From positions 12,435,001-12,499,000 of the forward strand of contig NC_090777.1 in assembly GCF_040054535.1 (NCBI RefSeq): DNA of 64,000 bases. Direction: 5' to 3'. The position numbers and the translations under genes were made by a program. The notes beneath the pieces are model-generated. The model did no database searches. It had not been told where the DNA came from and was given only the letters and a program-made list of their open reading frames with translations. Origin of the DNA: Antennarius striatus. Lineage: Eukaryota; Chordata; Actinopteri; Lophiiformes; Antennariidae. The stretch's first letter is position 1. The number at the start of each line of letters is the position of its first letter. Positions 45,334 to 56,545 of this stretch are shown here, piece by piece.

Positions 45334-48300
45334 GGCCCTTGAAACAGACATAAATGCACACACAAGAGGACCTGTAAGATGCAGTATATACAGGGGTAGG
45401 TAGAGTGGCGGGCAGCTCCACCCAGGTGGGGCCCCAAATGAGCAGCTTGTGGGGAGTGCTTTGCTCTGAGGCACCTCAGCAGTGCTCGGGAGGTGAGCTG
45501 GCAACCCCACTGCCAGCTCCATGGAAGATCCATGGAAGGGCATCTAACTTAGTGTTTCCAGTGGTGAGCTCTGTAAACAGGGTTGCCAGAAAAATAGCAT
45601 TGTCTATTCCGTCTGACAGAGCAAGAGTTTCTCCAGCAAGCAAGTCGGATTTTCTTTGATTGCCGACATAGAGGTGAAAACTTTCCCTCTTCTCCCACAA
45701 GAGTAATTACATTTCCTCCGAGTTCCTCCATCTGGAAGATCACTGCAAAACAATCAGTGGCCCAAACTTAAGGGCCACTCTCTCTGACTTTAGTTTACGG
45801 ACAACTTTATTCACTTCATGAATGGACTGTATAGTAGCATTTTTACACTTGATGCCAAACTACAAGCACCAAAGATGACATCTTATCTGGTATGCTTAGC
45901 AACTTATTTTTGACCTCAGCTGTTCTCTCACTAAGAGGTGTATCCCTCTGCATAGAGCATGCTGCCTGTATATGAAGTGGTTGCAGGTTTTCAGTGTAAC
46001 TGTTCTGATGTACCTGAACCGCACCCTCAACAGTGGCAAAGTCTATTCCCACATAGGAGAAAGTTCCATGCTCCTCTCGTCTAATATGGACCACAGAATT
46101 CAATAAAGGGATCACATTTGCTGAGAAGTCTTGTGAGCCTGCCCAAACAAAATCAGCAACACCACATGCAAATACTTCAATAACCTTAAACTGCTCATCT
46201 AGCCACTCAAAGGCTGCTGGATCAACCTGTGACATTTTACCACCTGTGTTCATCACCTTGTAATACCAATGAAGCGATGCATCTGCAAGACCATATACTG
46301 TACATTTCGCAAGTATCCACAGTACACAGTGCACCACCTGCGTCAAGTGAAGGGCGACCAAAAATGTCTCTTGACAGCTCCATACCCTGTAAGAATGCAG
46401 ATTTGATGTCCATAGAATAGACTTCCCACTGATTTTGGCAAACTACAGCTAACTATAGTCTAAGACAGCAGTCCCCAATCTTTTTTGCACCACAGACCGG
46501 TTTCATCTCACACAATATGGGGAGATATTTTAGACAATATTTTCATGGACTGGCCTTCATTTGCTTGATAATCATTATTGATGCCAGGACGGCTGTAATC
46601 TACTAATGAATCACCGCAGTGGTCTGATGTCAAATGCAGACATCAACAGACAATGAAAAACCTTTTTTCACAAATTAATAAACATCTCTATTCATGAAAT
46701 TATTTATTTTAGAACAAAAATCATTTTTAATAAGAAATAATAATCTTTCCCTTTCTGCTTTTCCTTTCAAGGGTCGCCATAGCGAATCAGTTGCCTCCAT
46801 CTAACCCTGTCTTCTGCATTCTTTTCTCTCATACCTTCATGTCCTCTTTCACTACATCCATAAACCTCCTCTTTGGTCTTCCTCTAGGCCTCCTGCCTGG
46901 CAGTTCAAAACTCAGAATCCTTCTACCAATATATTCACTATCTCCCCTCTGGACATGTCCAAACCATCTCAGTCTGGCCTCTCTGACTTTATCTCCAAAA
47001 CCTCTAACATGTGCTGTCCCTCTGATGCACTCACTCCTGATCCTATTCATCCTGGTCACTCCCAAAGAGAACCGCAGCATCTTCATCTCTGCTACCTCCA
47101 GCTCTGTCTCCTGTCTTTTCCTCAGTGACACTGTCTCTAGACCAAACAACATCGCTGGTCTCACCACAGTTTTGTACACCTTTCCTTTCATTTTAGCTGA
47201 AACTCTTCTATCACACATCACACCTGACACTTTTCTCCACCCGTTCCATCCTGCCTGTACACGCTTCTTCATCTCTTTTCCACACTCTCCATTGCTCTGT
47301 ACTGTTGACCCTAAGTACTTAAAATCCTCCACCTTCTTGATCTCTTCTCCCTGTAACCTCACTCTTCCACTTGGGTCCCCCTCATTCACACACATGTACT
47401 CTGTCTTACTGCGGCTAACCTTCATTCCTCTCCTTTCCAGGACAAACCTCCACCTCTCTAGCTTCTCCTCCACCTGTTCCCTGCTCTGACTGCAGATCAC
47501 AATGTAGTAAGAGCAGGGAACTAGCAGGGAATTAATAAGAAATAATAATAAAAAACACAAGTCACGTGACAGTGCTGATTAAGTTTATTTTGGACTATAA
47601 CAATTTATAATCAGTGTATTCAACGTAGGAGAAATAATGAAAATTTATATATAAAAGGGTGAATAAGTCAATCAAATCATAATATTAATGAGAATTAGTA
47701 GTAACTCTGAGCTTATTTTTCTCTGCATTGAGCCGGTCCCATCTGGGGATAATAATGGGAGACAATAAAAACCGAAGTGTGTTCAGTACGTTCGATATTT
47801 TGGTTTTGTTTGGTTACTGCAGAAAATCCCGCTTCACAAATATCGGAGGTTGAAACTGGAAGCAGGGTCTTCAATGCTTTTTGGGCGATCTCAGGATAAT
47901 CTGCCTTGATTTTAATCCAGAACACTGACTGTCGAATATGCAGTGGTTTGTGCATCATTCCGCACAGAAGTCACTTGTCAAAATAAAACATCTTTATACT
48001 GATAATTAATAATTATCAGTTGCCCGGTGCCGCCCGGTACATAATGGCCCATGGCCCGGTACTGGGTCATGACCCGGTGGTTGGGGACTGTGGGTCTAAG
48101 AGATTCTGAGGCACAGGTTGGAGAATCTTTCTATAACTCTTCAATGTTAACTTCTTCAAAGCCTCTGGCTACAAATTGTGTTTTGTCCCAATACGCTGAG
48201 AAGTTTCTTTGAGACTACAGACTCATCTGGTGGAAACATACTTCTGACCAGCATGTTCAACTTCCTCCAAACATCATTAATGCACCAGTTCTTAATTTCA

Positions 48301-51300
48301 TCCCATTTAGCTGAATCAAATGACATGCCTTTTGATATAAATGCATCACCATCCCTGGTGGTTCTGGTTCTGTCAGCAGCAGACTGCTGTCACCCAGCTT
48401 CTCCACAGAGAGACTCAGGACCTCCTTTGTGCCCTGTGCCATCAGGGGGCACAAGCACTCTTCCAGAGAGGGGGGGTGAAGCTGAAGCTGCAGTGTCATC
48501 AAGGTCAGCCAAGAGGGGATAGAAAGGGGGGGTGAAGGCAGGATATACTGTGGGAATACTTTGTGGGGGTCCTTGGTGTCAGTCCATACTTCTATTCATC
48601 CGCTTATTCTTATGCTTTTTCTTATGCTTCTTCTTCTATGTTCTTATGCTTCTTTTTATGTTATGTGTATTTATGTATTTTTTGTGAGCAGATGATATAT
48701 TGAATTTCCTTCAGGGTTAATAAAGTATCTATCTATCTATCTATCCTAATTGTTGATTCTCCACCACTGTAACTCTACAGTCGCTGTGGAGGACCATGGA
48801 TACTTATCCATGTGTGAATGAAGGAGTTCACAATCTCAGAGGAGTTTTTCGTTATCACAATGTTTCCTGTGCTGAAACGTGTGAAGTAATCGACGATGTG
48901 AAGCTACAACATCCCTGGTTCCAGCTCATGTAGGTCTACTGCTACTGTCTCATTATACTGTGAAGCTAAAGGTAAACCTACAACAGGCTTGGGCTTGGTC
49001 TTTCTGTACCTCTGGCACATGTCACAGTTACTGTATGTACTTTTTTTTCAGCATAGTGGCACATTCTTTCTTTTTTTTGGTCTTTTTTTTTTGTCTTGTC
49101 TGCATGTATTCTCATAGTTTAACCCCATAAAAGGGGGTCAACCTTTTATGAGATCAATGCTTATTGTAGTTTTGCAGCAAAAACTTTTATATATTTTAAT
49201 GCGTGCATGTGACCATCACCACTCCTCTCTGGGAACTAAATTGTCAGTCTTTATTAGAATTTCCTATTGTGAGCCAGAGAGGAAAGTGCTGCACCCCTGT
49301 GAGTTAAGGGGGAAAGAAAAAGGAGACAGGGAGAGAAAACACAAACAAGGTAGTGGATAGACAGGCAGTGCTGTTGGAGTGAAAAAGGTTTAGGCTGTTT
49401 TATTCTATCTTAGAACAGATATTTCAACACCAATGTTACAAAACATCAGATTAGTGGAGGTCCTGATAATATAGAATAGGCCACCAGAGGAAACCAGTGT
49501 AGGAGGAAGATAGAGGGCATAATATTGTGATGACTGAAGTGAGACTCATCACATTCTGACGGGACCCAATGGTTCTCAATAATTGAACTCGACAGGAGCT
49601 GGTAAATCCTTACCCAACATGCATGTGTGATGAAACCAACACCCAGATAGGCTACCAGAACTCAACAGGGCCACGCTAGCCGAGCACTCCCAACCCCGGC
49701 AGGCAGGAGCACCCAGAAGCCATCACCCGAAGAGCCACCGGGGGCACCGAGAACCACGTAGACCCAGGGACCCAAAGGAGGCAACGGCCGGCACCGCCAG
49801 GGCGCAAGGGACAGGCCCAAGGAGCACCCCCCCCCCCCGCCACACCCCCCAAACCCAGGAGACAGGAATGCCCCCCGCAGCCCCAGGGGTCAGTTGACAT
49901 GTGACCCACCCCCCCACATAGCCCCCCTAGACCGGGCATGGGGTCTTGCAACCCCACATGCCAGTCATGCCTCCTGCAAGCGCGGGCAGACCAGAGATAG
50001 GGGCTCCACCGACCCTCTAGATACGGCAGAGATCCCCAGCGGGCCGCAAGCACCCCCGCGCCGCCGCCCACAGAGGAAAGCCGACCAGAGGTAGCCAACC
50101 CACGCATACCGCCGGCCGTCCTCGGCAGCCCATGCCAGGCCCTATCAGAGGCCCGATGCAGCCAACCCGCCCACAGGTGCCACCACGCCGAGCGCCGCTC
50201 ATAGCCCAGGTCCACTGGGAAACCGATGGCGACGCCATCCCACACCCCAGCACCCAGCAAAGTAAACTAACCGCCGGCCACCAAACCCCCGCCCCCCAAC
50301 CAACAGCGGCGGCAAGGCACATGCCATAAAGCTGACCTAACGTGCCACGCCCGATAGGCCAGCAGGTAAGCCGTGCAGCACCCACAGGTAAATGGGAGAT
50401 AAGGTCCGCGGGGGAGGAGCCAAGCCGCCCAGCAACCATCCCGTCCCCAAATGAAGCGACGACTCCGTACCACCCGACTACTCCCGCACCCACGGGCCAT
50501 CCCTCCACAGCCCGACCCCCAGGCCAGGCCAGACAGCCCACACATCGCCCCATCCCCACATCAGCGCCCCAGCGCCACACCCCCGGTCACCATCGCTGCG
50601 CGGTGAATCAACGGCCACGACCGACAACCGGCAGCCATCAACAACCATCCAGCTGCCATAAAAAGCCGGCAACCAAGCCCAACCCCCCAGCAGCCCAAGC
50701 CCAAGCCGAGCCACAGGCCCAGGTCAAGCAGCCTCTCCCCGGCCATAGGCCCTGGAGGGCCGCGTCCCACCAGAAGCGCCATGTTGTGTGGAGTCAACGC
50801 TACCCTCCCTGTTTTTATGCTTCCTCGATCCCTGACGAGGAAGCCATCTCCCAACCCTGTGCTCCTGTGCTACCTAGTGTGGGATGTGGTGCATTAAAAG
50901 TCTGAAGGGAAGCCCAGCGCTGTCCAGACGACTCCAAACATCGCAGGGCCCCCTCCAAAGTGTGTGTGTATGTTGCATTAAAATTGGAGGATGGGGAGGA
51001 CGATTGAGGCGTATATGTGGAGGATACAGCACCATAGAGCACTGCAATCCGCCCCACAACCATGCCCACTGCCCTCACCCCCATCCATTCCCAAAGCCCT
51101 AACTGTGCCCTGCATGTGCCTAGTGGCACATTCTTTGTCTTTACTTCCAGAACTTTGAATGAGTCTTAATTGTCGTGATGCTGATGCGTGGCCAAATTGC
51201 TTATGAAGTTTCAGGAAAACTTTGTGTTTCTCATTTGTAGACATGTTTTCAGTAACAACAGGGACTTCATTTTCAGTTTGACTCTTGTATCTTTGTCTCT

Positions 51301-54300
51301 AATGTCCAAACAGTAGTGACGGGAACTAGTGAACTCAAGACATACCGACTGCTTCAACATCTCCTCCCTGTCATTTTTCATGTCCAAAACAGTTCCTGCC
51401 CTTTTCAGGGATGTTTTACCCAGCAGCAATGGAATATCAACTGGAACGACTTCAGCTTCAACATTTTCTTTTCTTTGTGCTATTTTAGCAGGTAGTTTAA
51501 CTTTTCTGGTTGAATATATTACATTTACATCTCCAAAACAATTGGTCTGCAGCTGCGTACAGTGTGCCCTCATTACTCTCGGTTATTGTGTTCCAGGAAC
51601 CACACGCGAATAACGAATTCCGCAATATAGTGACAAACTACTTCTCTTATTATTTACGGTACATTAAACGTTTATGAACCCTCCCCATACAGATATTAAA
51701 CCACTTTCTATCTGTAATACCTTTTCCCACACTCTTATCGACTGTTTAAAGCACTTATGATAGCCTTAACTTAAGACATGGTCCTGCTCTCCAGAAGCGT
51801 ATCCACAGAGTCCAGACTCAGCCCAACCACTGAGCCCGCTCTGCGGATGAGTCTGTTCAGACGGTCCATACCTCTTTTCCTGCACCCACCACCCCAACAC
51901 ACAATGGCGTATGACAGCACAGTGGAGACTATGGACTAATAGAACATGAGAAGGAGCTTAGGACAGATGTTGAAGGAGGCCAGCCTCCTCATGAAGTATA
52001 TCCTGCTCTGCCCCTTCTTGTACACACAGTCCGAGTTGAATGACCAGTCCAGACCAGTTTGCCCTACAAAAATTCTGTTCAGCTCCGATTTCATGGAGGT
52101 GAACGTCAGATCTGTGCACACAGTCAGCACCAGTTCCCTGCTCTTCTCATCTAGACATGCAGTATCCAACAGCTTAAAAGCTAGTGTCAGCCAAGGTTAT
52201 GTTATACTTTCTCATCAGATTGTATTTTTGTTTAAAATCAATAATGTAGTCCGTCATGGACACATCACTGTCTTTAGAAACACCATCGGAGTAGGAGTAT
52301 GCCTTGTGTGCTCAGTCTTTCTCCTCCTTTAGGAACACAGCGTCCAGCTTCGTTAACAATGTGGTCATACCGTCATCATTGTCCAGTTCTTCTGCAGGTA
52401 TTTCCATGGCCGTCTCCCTGGCTCTTCTCTCAAGCACCAAACAGACGGCAAGAGTCTATTTCTTTTTAGTCAGTTCTGTGACTAGTCTCCAGATGCTGAC
52501 TTCATTTTCCCAACACTTGTACAGCCTGGCTTCGTCATACTTCGGCGGAACTCTATAATTAGCAACGATCCTCTGCTATCAATGTTAGATGAAACAAACA
52601 CGATGTTTATATTCCCTCAGTAACTTTATGAGTAACACAGAACCGCCATTTCAGCATCCACACAACAGGTGTCACTTCCTCTTCTCCCCCAAGTGATCCA
52701 GCCCTCCCCGTTTACCATACCAACACAGAATAGAGGATCAACACGTTAACTCTACAAGCTACAGTGTTTAGCTGAATCATGGGAAACGTTAACTGAACAA
52801 ACAAGCCTGAATGGCTTATACATGGCAAGAGCTCTTATGGCCTCTCTAGTTCTTCAGGCATCTCAGGAGTTAAGTTTAATGTCTGACCTGGAATCCCTTG
52901 GTTCTTGATGGAGTTCAAGATTACGTTGTCCTCCTCTGAGGGTGAGGAGGAGGGGGTTGTCTGTTTGTCTCGTTGACCATCCCCAAACTCACGCTGCTGT
53001 CCTCGTGAATTTGGTAAATTCTGGGAACAGGGTTGGTAAGAAGGCATCAGAGACTCAGGCTGGATGCAATAGGTGCAGTATTACAATAAGAAATGTTACA
53101 CGTGACACAACACACCTGGTATGATATTTCATCTTGAGAGGTGGGTCGAGATGAATTAAATTATTTAATCTACTATGGGATGAGTCGGAAAATTCTGACA
53201 TGCTGTCCTGTTTTTTATGTACAGCATTCTTACCTCTATGCGGAGCTGAGCAGGACTCTCAGAGTTATCTCCAGTCCGCCTCACACTATCATAATGATCT
53301 CCATAGCGGTAGGCGATGTGTAGTTCTCTGCATGCTGCTTTCTCTGCACCATTTATCTGTGTTGAGATCAGAATATATAAAGAATGAGCTATGTCAAAAC
53401 TATGTTAAGATGTAATAATGATAGCACCGTACACTGTGTGATGTAATCTGAAAATCTTCCTCTGACCCTACCTCCCAAAGTGGTGTGTTGAGTTGATGAA
53501 TGACCACTTTCACCTGTTGACTCCGAGCAAACGCCACGATTGCATCATTGCCGGCGAAGGTTCCAGGCTGGGAGAGGTTGGACACTGGGTGGGAACAAAG
53601 AAAAACAAAAATGGAAGTCAAGTGGCCACCAGAGGTCACTACACAGATGCAGTTTCAAACTTTCCCATTAAAAACCAATGGCAGCGACAGAAGTCCTCTG
53701 TGAACACCATCAGTTAAACTGTTGTATCAGATTACAGTATTTGATTTGATTAGATGTATTCAGGATATCCCGTTGCATCATTCTCTTACAGTGCTGTGTG
53801 AAGGGCATGTCGTCCTCAACGAAGGGTTCAAAATCCTGTCGATGGGACATCATGAACTGGACGGTCTCCTCTCTAAGCCGAAGGTGACCCCGAGAATGAC
53901 CCTCTAACTGGTCACCTAGAGCTCTGAACAAGCAGTTCCTGTAAAGAATGAAGAAAGTCACTGGTCTGTGTACATATGACTGTCTAGTGTTGACCTGTTA
54001 TTGAGTGTGTGCTGGAAAAAAAATGTAGACAGAGGCAGTGGTGATGCCCTTGTCTGAGGGACCCCAAGCAAAAAAAGAAAACCTCTTTTATCAAAGTTTA
54101 GGCAATCTGTCACTTTTTTCAGGAAGCTTCAAATCAATCTCTAGCCTATGCAATTTCTCGTTAAGATTTCCATACTATACTATTGATTTACAGCTTTCAT
54201 ATTACAGGTGATTTTGAGGCCTCCTTTCCCTAACTGTTTTCCCCTAAACGTTTGCCTGGTTTGCGTCATCTGATGGGTCTCCCCTGGATAGAGATTGGAC

Positions 54301-54628
54301 ACGTTATCCTCCTTCATCCAGGTAAAAAAATAAGATTAACATATATGAACAATGTGGAAAAAATGTAGAGTATGAAAGACATATTGAAGGAAGAAAAGGA
54401 ACAGCGGGAAGGTCTCTCTTACCCATCTCCAGGGACTTCTCTCAGCTTGAGTCCCAGTGCCTGGAGCTGATTGGAGAAACTGACAAACTCGGTTCCATCA
54501 TCACTATCCTGAGGTCGGTTCTTGCGGTCCTTTACAATGGCCCGTCGTGCCGCCCGCTCCTCTCTCTTACGCTCAAGTTCACTCTTCTTGTTGCTTCGTA
54601 CAATTTTTGGTGTCTGTTTCCGTGACAT
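43908..54628 (-). CDS. otud3: otud3 (OTU-domain deubiquitinase 3), seven coding exons
   Basis: OTUD3 is an OTU-family cysteine deubiquitinase. Coding exons on the minus strand are 54628-54423, 53938-53790, 53584-53472, 53356-53234, 53020-52888, 44501-44302 and 44066-43908 (TAG). Phases match at all six junctions (2,1,0,0,1,0) and give 1083 bp, about 360 aa; I recall about 398 for human. Exon 1 codes a basic N-terminus then [15 protein letters not shown]. The OTU catalytic loop PGDGNC spans exons 1-2 (Asp about 68, Cys about 71). Exon 3 has [15 protein letters not shown]. Exon 4 has [16 protein letters not shown] with the catalytic His at about 177. The last exon has the Lys/Arg/Gln-rich tail [17 protein letters not shown]. 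Exons 5-6 are the least certain: the exon 6 donor (AAG|GTGGAC) is weak, chosen because it keeps phase. Intron 5 is swollen to 8.4 kb by a copia element. Confidence 0.92.
44581..44728 (-). repeat. copia LTR, left (3') copy
   Basis: Shares TTTATATT, CACCATTTCAGCATCCACAC, CAACAGGTGT and AGTGATCCAG with 52583-52751. The ends are TGTTA and TAACA. It begins about 80 bp from the otud3 exon 6 acceptor. Confidence 0.65.
45140..45540 (-). repeat. family C repeat with (GT)n and an AAGAAG-type tail, inside copia
   Basis: The minus-strand body (CACCTCCCGAGCACTGCTGAGG, GGAGCTGCCCGCC) runs into long (CA)n/(GT)n tracts at 45218-45329 and an AAGAAG/TTAAT tail near 45140-45205 resembling 29195-29250. It separates the copia RNase H block (45550-45743) from the last copia coding block (about 44940-45110), so it inserted into the copia element. 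Confidence 0.55.
45843..46450 (-). pseudogene. copia reverse transcriptase remnant (C-terminal half)
   Basis: An open minus-strand stretch reads [82 protein letters not shown]. The order is that of Ty1/copia RT. The usual VDD catalytic pair in the xVDDFxW block reads VAD, so catalysis would be lost. The preceding half of RT lies beyond the hAT insertion at 48100-48350. Confidence 0.75.
46745..47531 (-). mobile_element. RTE LINE nested in the hAT element, 18-bp target duplication
   Basis: Flanked by perfect ttaataagaaataataat (46727-46744 and 47532-47549). The minus-strand RT C-terminus is long and open (47560-46829 reading frame: [72 protein letters not shown]). Its 5' junction carries about 25 bp of inverted RTE sequence. 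Confidence 0.88.
47713..47958 (-). pseudogene. hAT transposase C-terminal fragment
   Basis: [20 protein letters not shown] followed by [20 protein letters not shown] is the conserved hAT dimerisation block (LP..T...CE.GFS). The rest of the transposase is absent. Confidence 0.75.
48540..48755 (+). repeat. LINE tail insertion with (TATC)n, inside copia
   Basis: A T-rich stretch ending GAATTTCCTTCAGGGTTAAT, AAAGTATCTATCTATC lies between copia integrase and RT traces. It is the plus-oriented counterpart of the 23236-23280 segment. Confidence 0.5.
49070..51120 (-). mobile_element. 2.05-kb retroelement of unrecognised family, 16-bp target duplication
   Basis: Perfect tagtggcacattcttt at 49054-49069 and 51121-51136 flanks the block. 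The left end begins with T-runs (CTTTTTTTTGG...), i.e. a minus-strand A-rich tail. The inner 49640-50810 is very GC-rich with a C-rich plus strand. Copia integrase codons flank it on both sides ([12 protein letters not shown] right, [14 protein letters not shown] left). Long ORFs on both strands look like composition artefacts; no RT or other known domain is recognised. A 3'-UTR-only LINE copy or a large SINE-like element is possible. Confidence 0.75.
51557..51755. mobile_element. Tigger-like MITE, left part only, inside copia
   Basis: Starts TACAGTGTGCCCTCATTACTC and matches 1689-1905 through TCGACTGTTTAAAGCACTT, then stops where LINE-like sequence begins. It abuts the copia protease-region ORF, so it lies within the copia element. 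Confidence 0.55.
51756..52068 (-). pseudogene. LINE RT C-terminus fragment inside copia gag
   Basis: The minus strand reads [37 protein letters not shown], then [40 protein letters not shown], a typical C-terminal LINE region. It abuts copia gag codons ([14 protein letters not shown]) at 52068. Confidence 0.6.
52583..52751 (-). repeat. copia LTR, right (5') copy
   Basis: Direct repeat of 44581-44728, somewhat longer. The primer-binding site lies immediately inside at 52564-52581. The last base of the expected TAACA terminus is changed. Confidence 0.65.
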
Positions 54629-54720
54629 ATTTGCAACAGATTTTTCTGTGCGGCAGCATCCAAATAGGTCTTGTTATAGTGATGAGCAGGCACATGCGGT
54701 AAAGACTTTGATATACCTGT
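54629..54720 (-). promoter_or_regulatory. otud3 5' UTR segment with possible upstream splice acceptor
   Basis: On the minus strand AAATATTTTACAG|GTATATC near 54716 looks like a splice acceptor just upstream of the otud3 start, so the 5' UTR may begin in a distant exon (perhaps near 58100-58500) with the RTE LINE in the intervening intron. Inference from motif only. Confidence 0.3.
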
Positions 54721-55928
54721 AAAATATTTGCAAACAGAAAAAGAGAGGTGGTTATTATTTAATAAACATTTTTAACACATAACATAAATATGTCGTATTG
54801 AGAAGTATCAAGAAACGTTACACTTCAAAACTATGAATATTTGCACATAAATAATAGCTTTTGGGCCATGTATCTGATTTCCAATTCCTGCTGAAAACTC
54901 CAGAATATGACTAACATATTAAGCAATGCTTTATAACAGAGCTACGACTCAGGTCACTTCATTCAGATGATAGCGTGGTTTATACAACAGGAACCAAGCT
55001 CTGTAAATTGTGTCCAGCGCTAAAATGTTTGATGTTAATTCTGACCAAACTGAGGATAGCTTTATACCTGAAACGATAGTGATCTGCGCCACTTTTCTGA
55101 AAAACGTGAATGTGTTGCATTAATTTAAGATTTTTAGTGGATGTGTTCCTCTTCTTCTCCTTACGGCTTTTCCCTTCAGGGGTCGCCACAGCGAATTAGT
55201 TGCCTCCATCAAACCTTGTCTTCTGCATCATCTTCTCTCACACCAACTACCTTCATGTCCTCTTTCACTACATCCATAAACCTCCTCTTTGGTCTTCCTC
55301 TAGGCCTCCTGCCTGGCAGTTCAAAACTCAGCATCCTTCTACCAATATATTCATTCATCTCTCCTCTGGACATGTCCAAACCATCTCAGTCTGGCCTCTC
55401 TGACTTTATCTCCAAAACCTCTAACATGTGCTGTCCCTCTGATGTACTCATTCCTGATACTGTCCATCCTGGTCAGTCCCAGGGAGAACCTCAGCATCTT
55501 CATCTCTGCTACCTCCAGCTCTGTCTCCTGTCTTTTCCTCAGTGACACTGTCTCTAGACCAAACAACATCGCTGGTCTCACCACAGTTTTGTACACCTTT
55601 TCTTTTATTTTAGCTGAAATTCTTCTATCACACACCACACCTGACACTTTTCTCCACCCCTTCCATCCTGCCTGTACACGCTTCTTCACCTCTTTTCCAC
55701 GCTATGCATTGCTCTGGACTGTTGACCCTAAGTACTTAAAATCCTCCACCTTCTTGATCTCTTCTCCCTGTAACCTCACTCTTCCACTTGGGTCCCTCTC
55801 ATTCACACACATGTACTCTGTCTTACTGTGGCTAACCTTCATTTCTTTCCTTTCCAGGACAAACCTCCACCACTCTAGCTTCTCCTCCACCTGTTCCCTG
55901 CAGATCACAATGTCACCTGCAAACATCA

Positions 55929-56545
55929 TAGTCCACTTGTTCCCAAAGTGTGGTGCGCGCACCCCCTGTGGTGTGCGAGCTGCTGCTAGGGGGTGCGCGA
56001 GTGTAATGGCAGCTGAGCACCTTGAAATACATAAATAATTAGATAAATAATGTAAACACTTTTAAATGGAGGGTTGACAGTTTAAATATTTAAATTCATT
56101 CACGGAAATCATTTGTAATTTTCAATTAAAAAGCGTTTTGGGAAAATTTTAAATGAAAAAAAAAACAACCCAAAATACACTTGGCTTTTTCCTAGCTACG
56201 TGCTAGCTTGTTGTGATAGCAACAACAATAATATGCCGAAATGCATAACTGGTTGAAAACGGGCAGTCTGTCCAGTATTAAATCTGGGAGAAATGAAAGA
56301 GGACAGGATACATTGGCCACAACTGAGAGCTGTGCAGTCTACCAGGCTGAAGAAATTGAGTAGGAAAAAAAGTGATGATGACGAGACAGGGGAAACTGAA
56401 AATGAGGAGCACACAGAAAACTCACACGGACACTTAATCGGGAGAAGGGGGTAAAGAACACAATGAGACTCGTACTCGAAAGAGAAAATATGATGACTCA
56501 TATCTGGGTCTGGGGTTTACATGGACAAAGCCACAGTGTGTGTTG
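55929..56545 (+). mobile_element. hAT (ZBED5-like) 5' fragment inside the RTE LINE
   Basis: Starts TTCCCAAAGTGTGGTGCGCG with CACCCCC, the usual end of a ZBED5-type hAT, and carries N-terminal codons NWLKTGSLSSIKSGRNERG (about 56230-56290) and TRKRKYDDSYLGLGFTW (about 56470-56522). It stops where RTE sequence resumes; the rest and the other end are missing. Confidence 0.55.

Larger units (their letters stand above)
46466..48093. mobile_element. hAT element nested in copia RT, with 8-bp target duplication
   Basis: gtctaaga lies at 46458-46465 and 48094-48101. The ends share CAGTCCCCAA as inverted repeats, and ACCGG-rich subterminal blocks occur at both ends (CACAGACCGG left; GGCCCGGTAC right). 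Minus-strand hAT C-terminal dimerisation codons ([20 protein letters not shown], 47713-47958) remain. The two RT halves of copia flank it. An RTE LINE is nested inside. Confidence 0.85.
44581..52751 (-). mobile_element. Ty1/copia-type LTR retrotransposon with nested insertions
   Basis: Short direct LTRs lie at 44581-44728 and 52583-52751: TGTTAGATG... start, shared CCATTTCAGCATCCACACAA and AGTGATCCAG, CGTTAAC end. Adjacent to the right LTR a minus-strand TGATAGCAGAGGATCGTT (52581-52564) matches the complement of an initiator-Met tRNA 3' end (16 of 18), a good primer-binding site. Coding traces from right to left are gag ([17 protein letters not shown], about 52100-52170), protease end ([20 protein letters not shown], about 51400-51470), GAG-pre-integrase ([12 protein letters not shown], about 51180-51215), integrase ([17 protein letters not shown], about 48960-49010), RT (48100-48350 and 45843-46450), RNase H (45549-45743) and the C-terminus ([13 protein letters not shown], about 44960-45010). 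No clear 5-bp target duplication remains. It fills otud3 intron 5. Confidence 0.8.

Noticed and set aside
46791..47489. 232-codon plus-strand ORF
   Set aside because: Antisense to the RTE RT C-terminus, whose minus-strand frame is conserved across five loci in the window; 55442-56038 and 22344-22874 are similar shadows.
49676..50905. Long ORFs (up to 194 codons) on both strands of the GC-rich block
   Set aside because: Stop-poor because of extreme composition; overlapping on several frames, with no domain or conserved motif; the block is a retroposed insertion.
44581..52751. Endogenous retrovirus
   Set aside because: RT, protease and integrase blocks are in copia order (integrase before RT) with short LTRs and an iMet primer site; no envelope-like ORF is seen.
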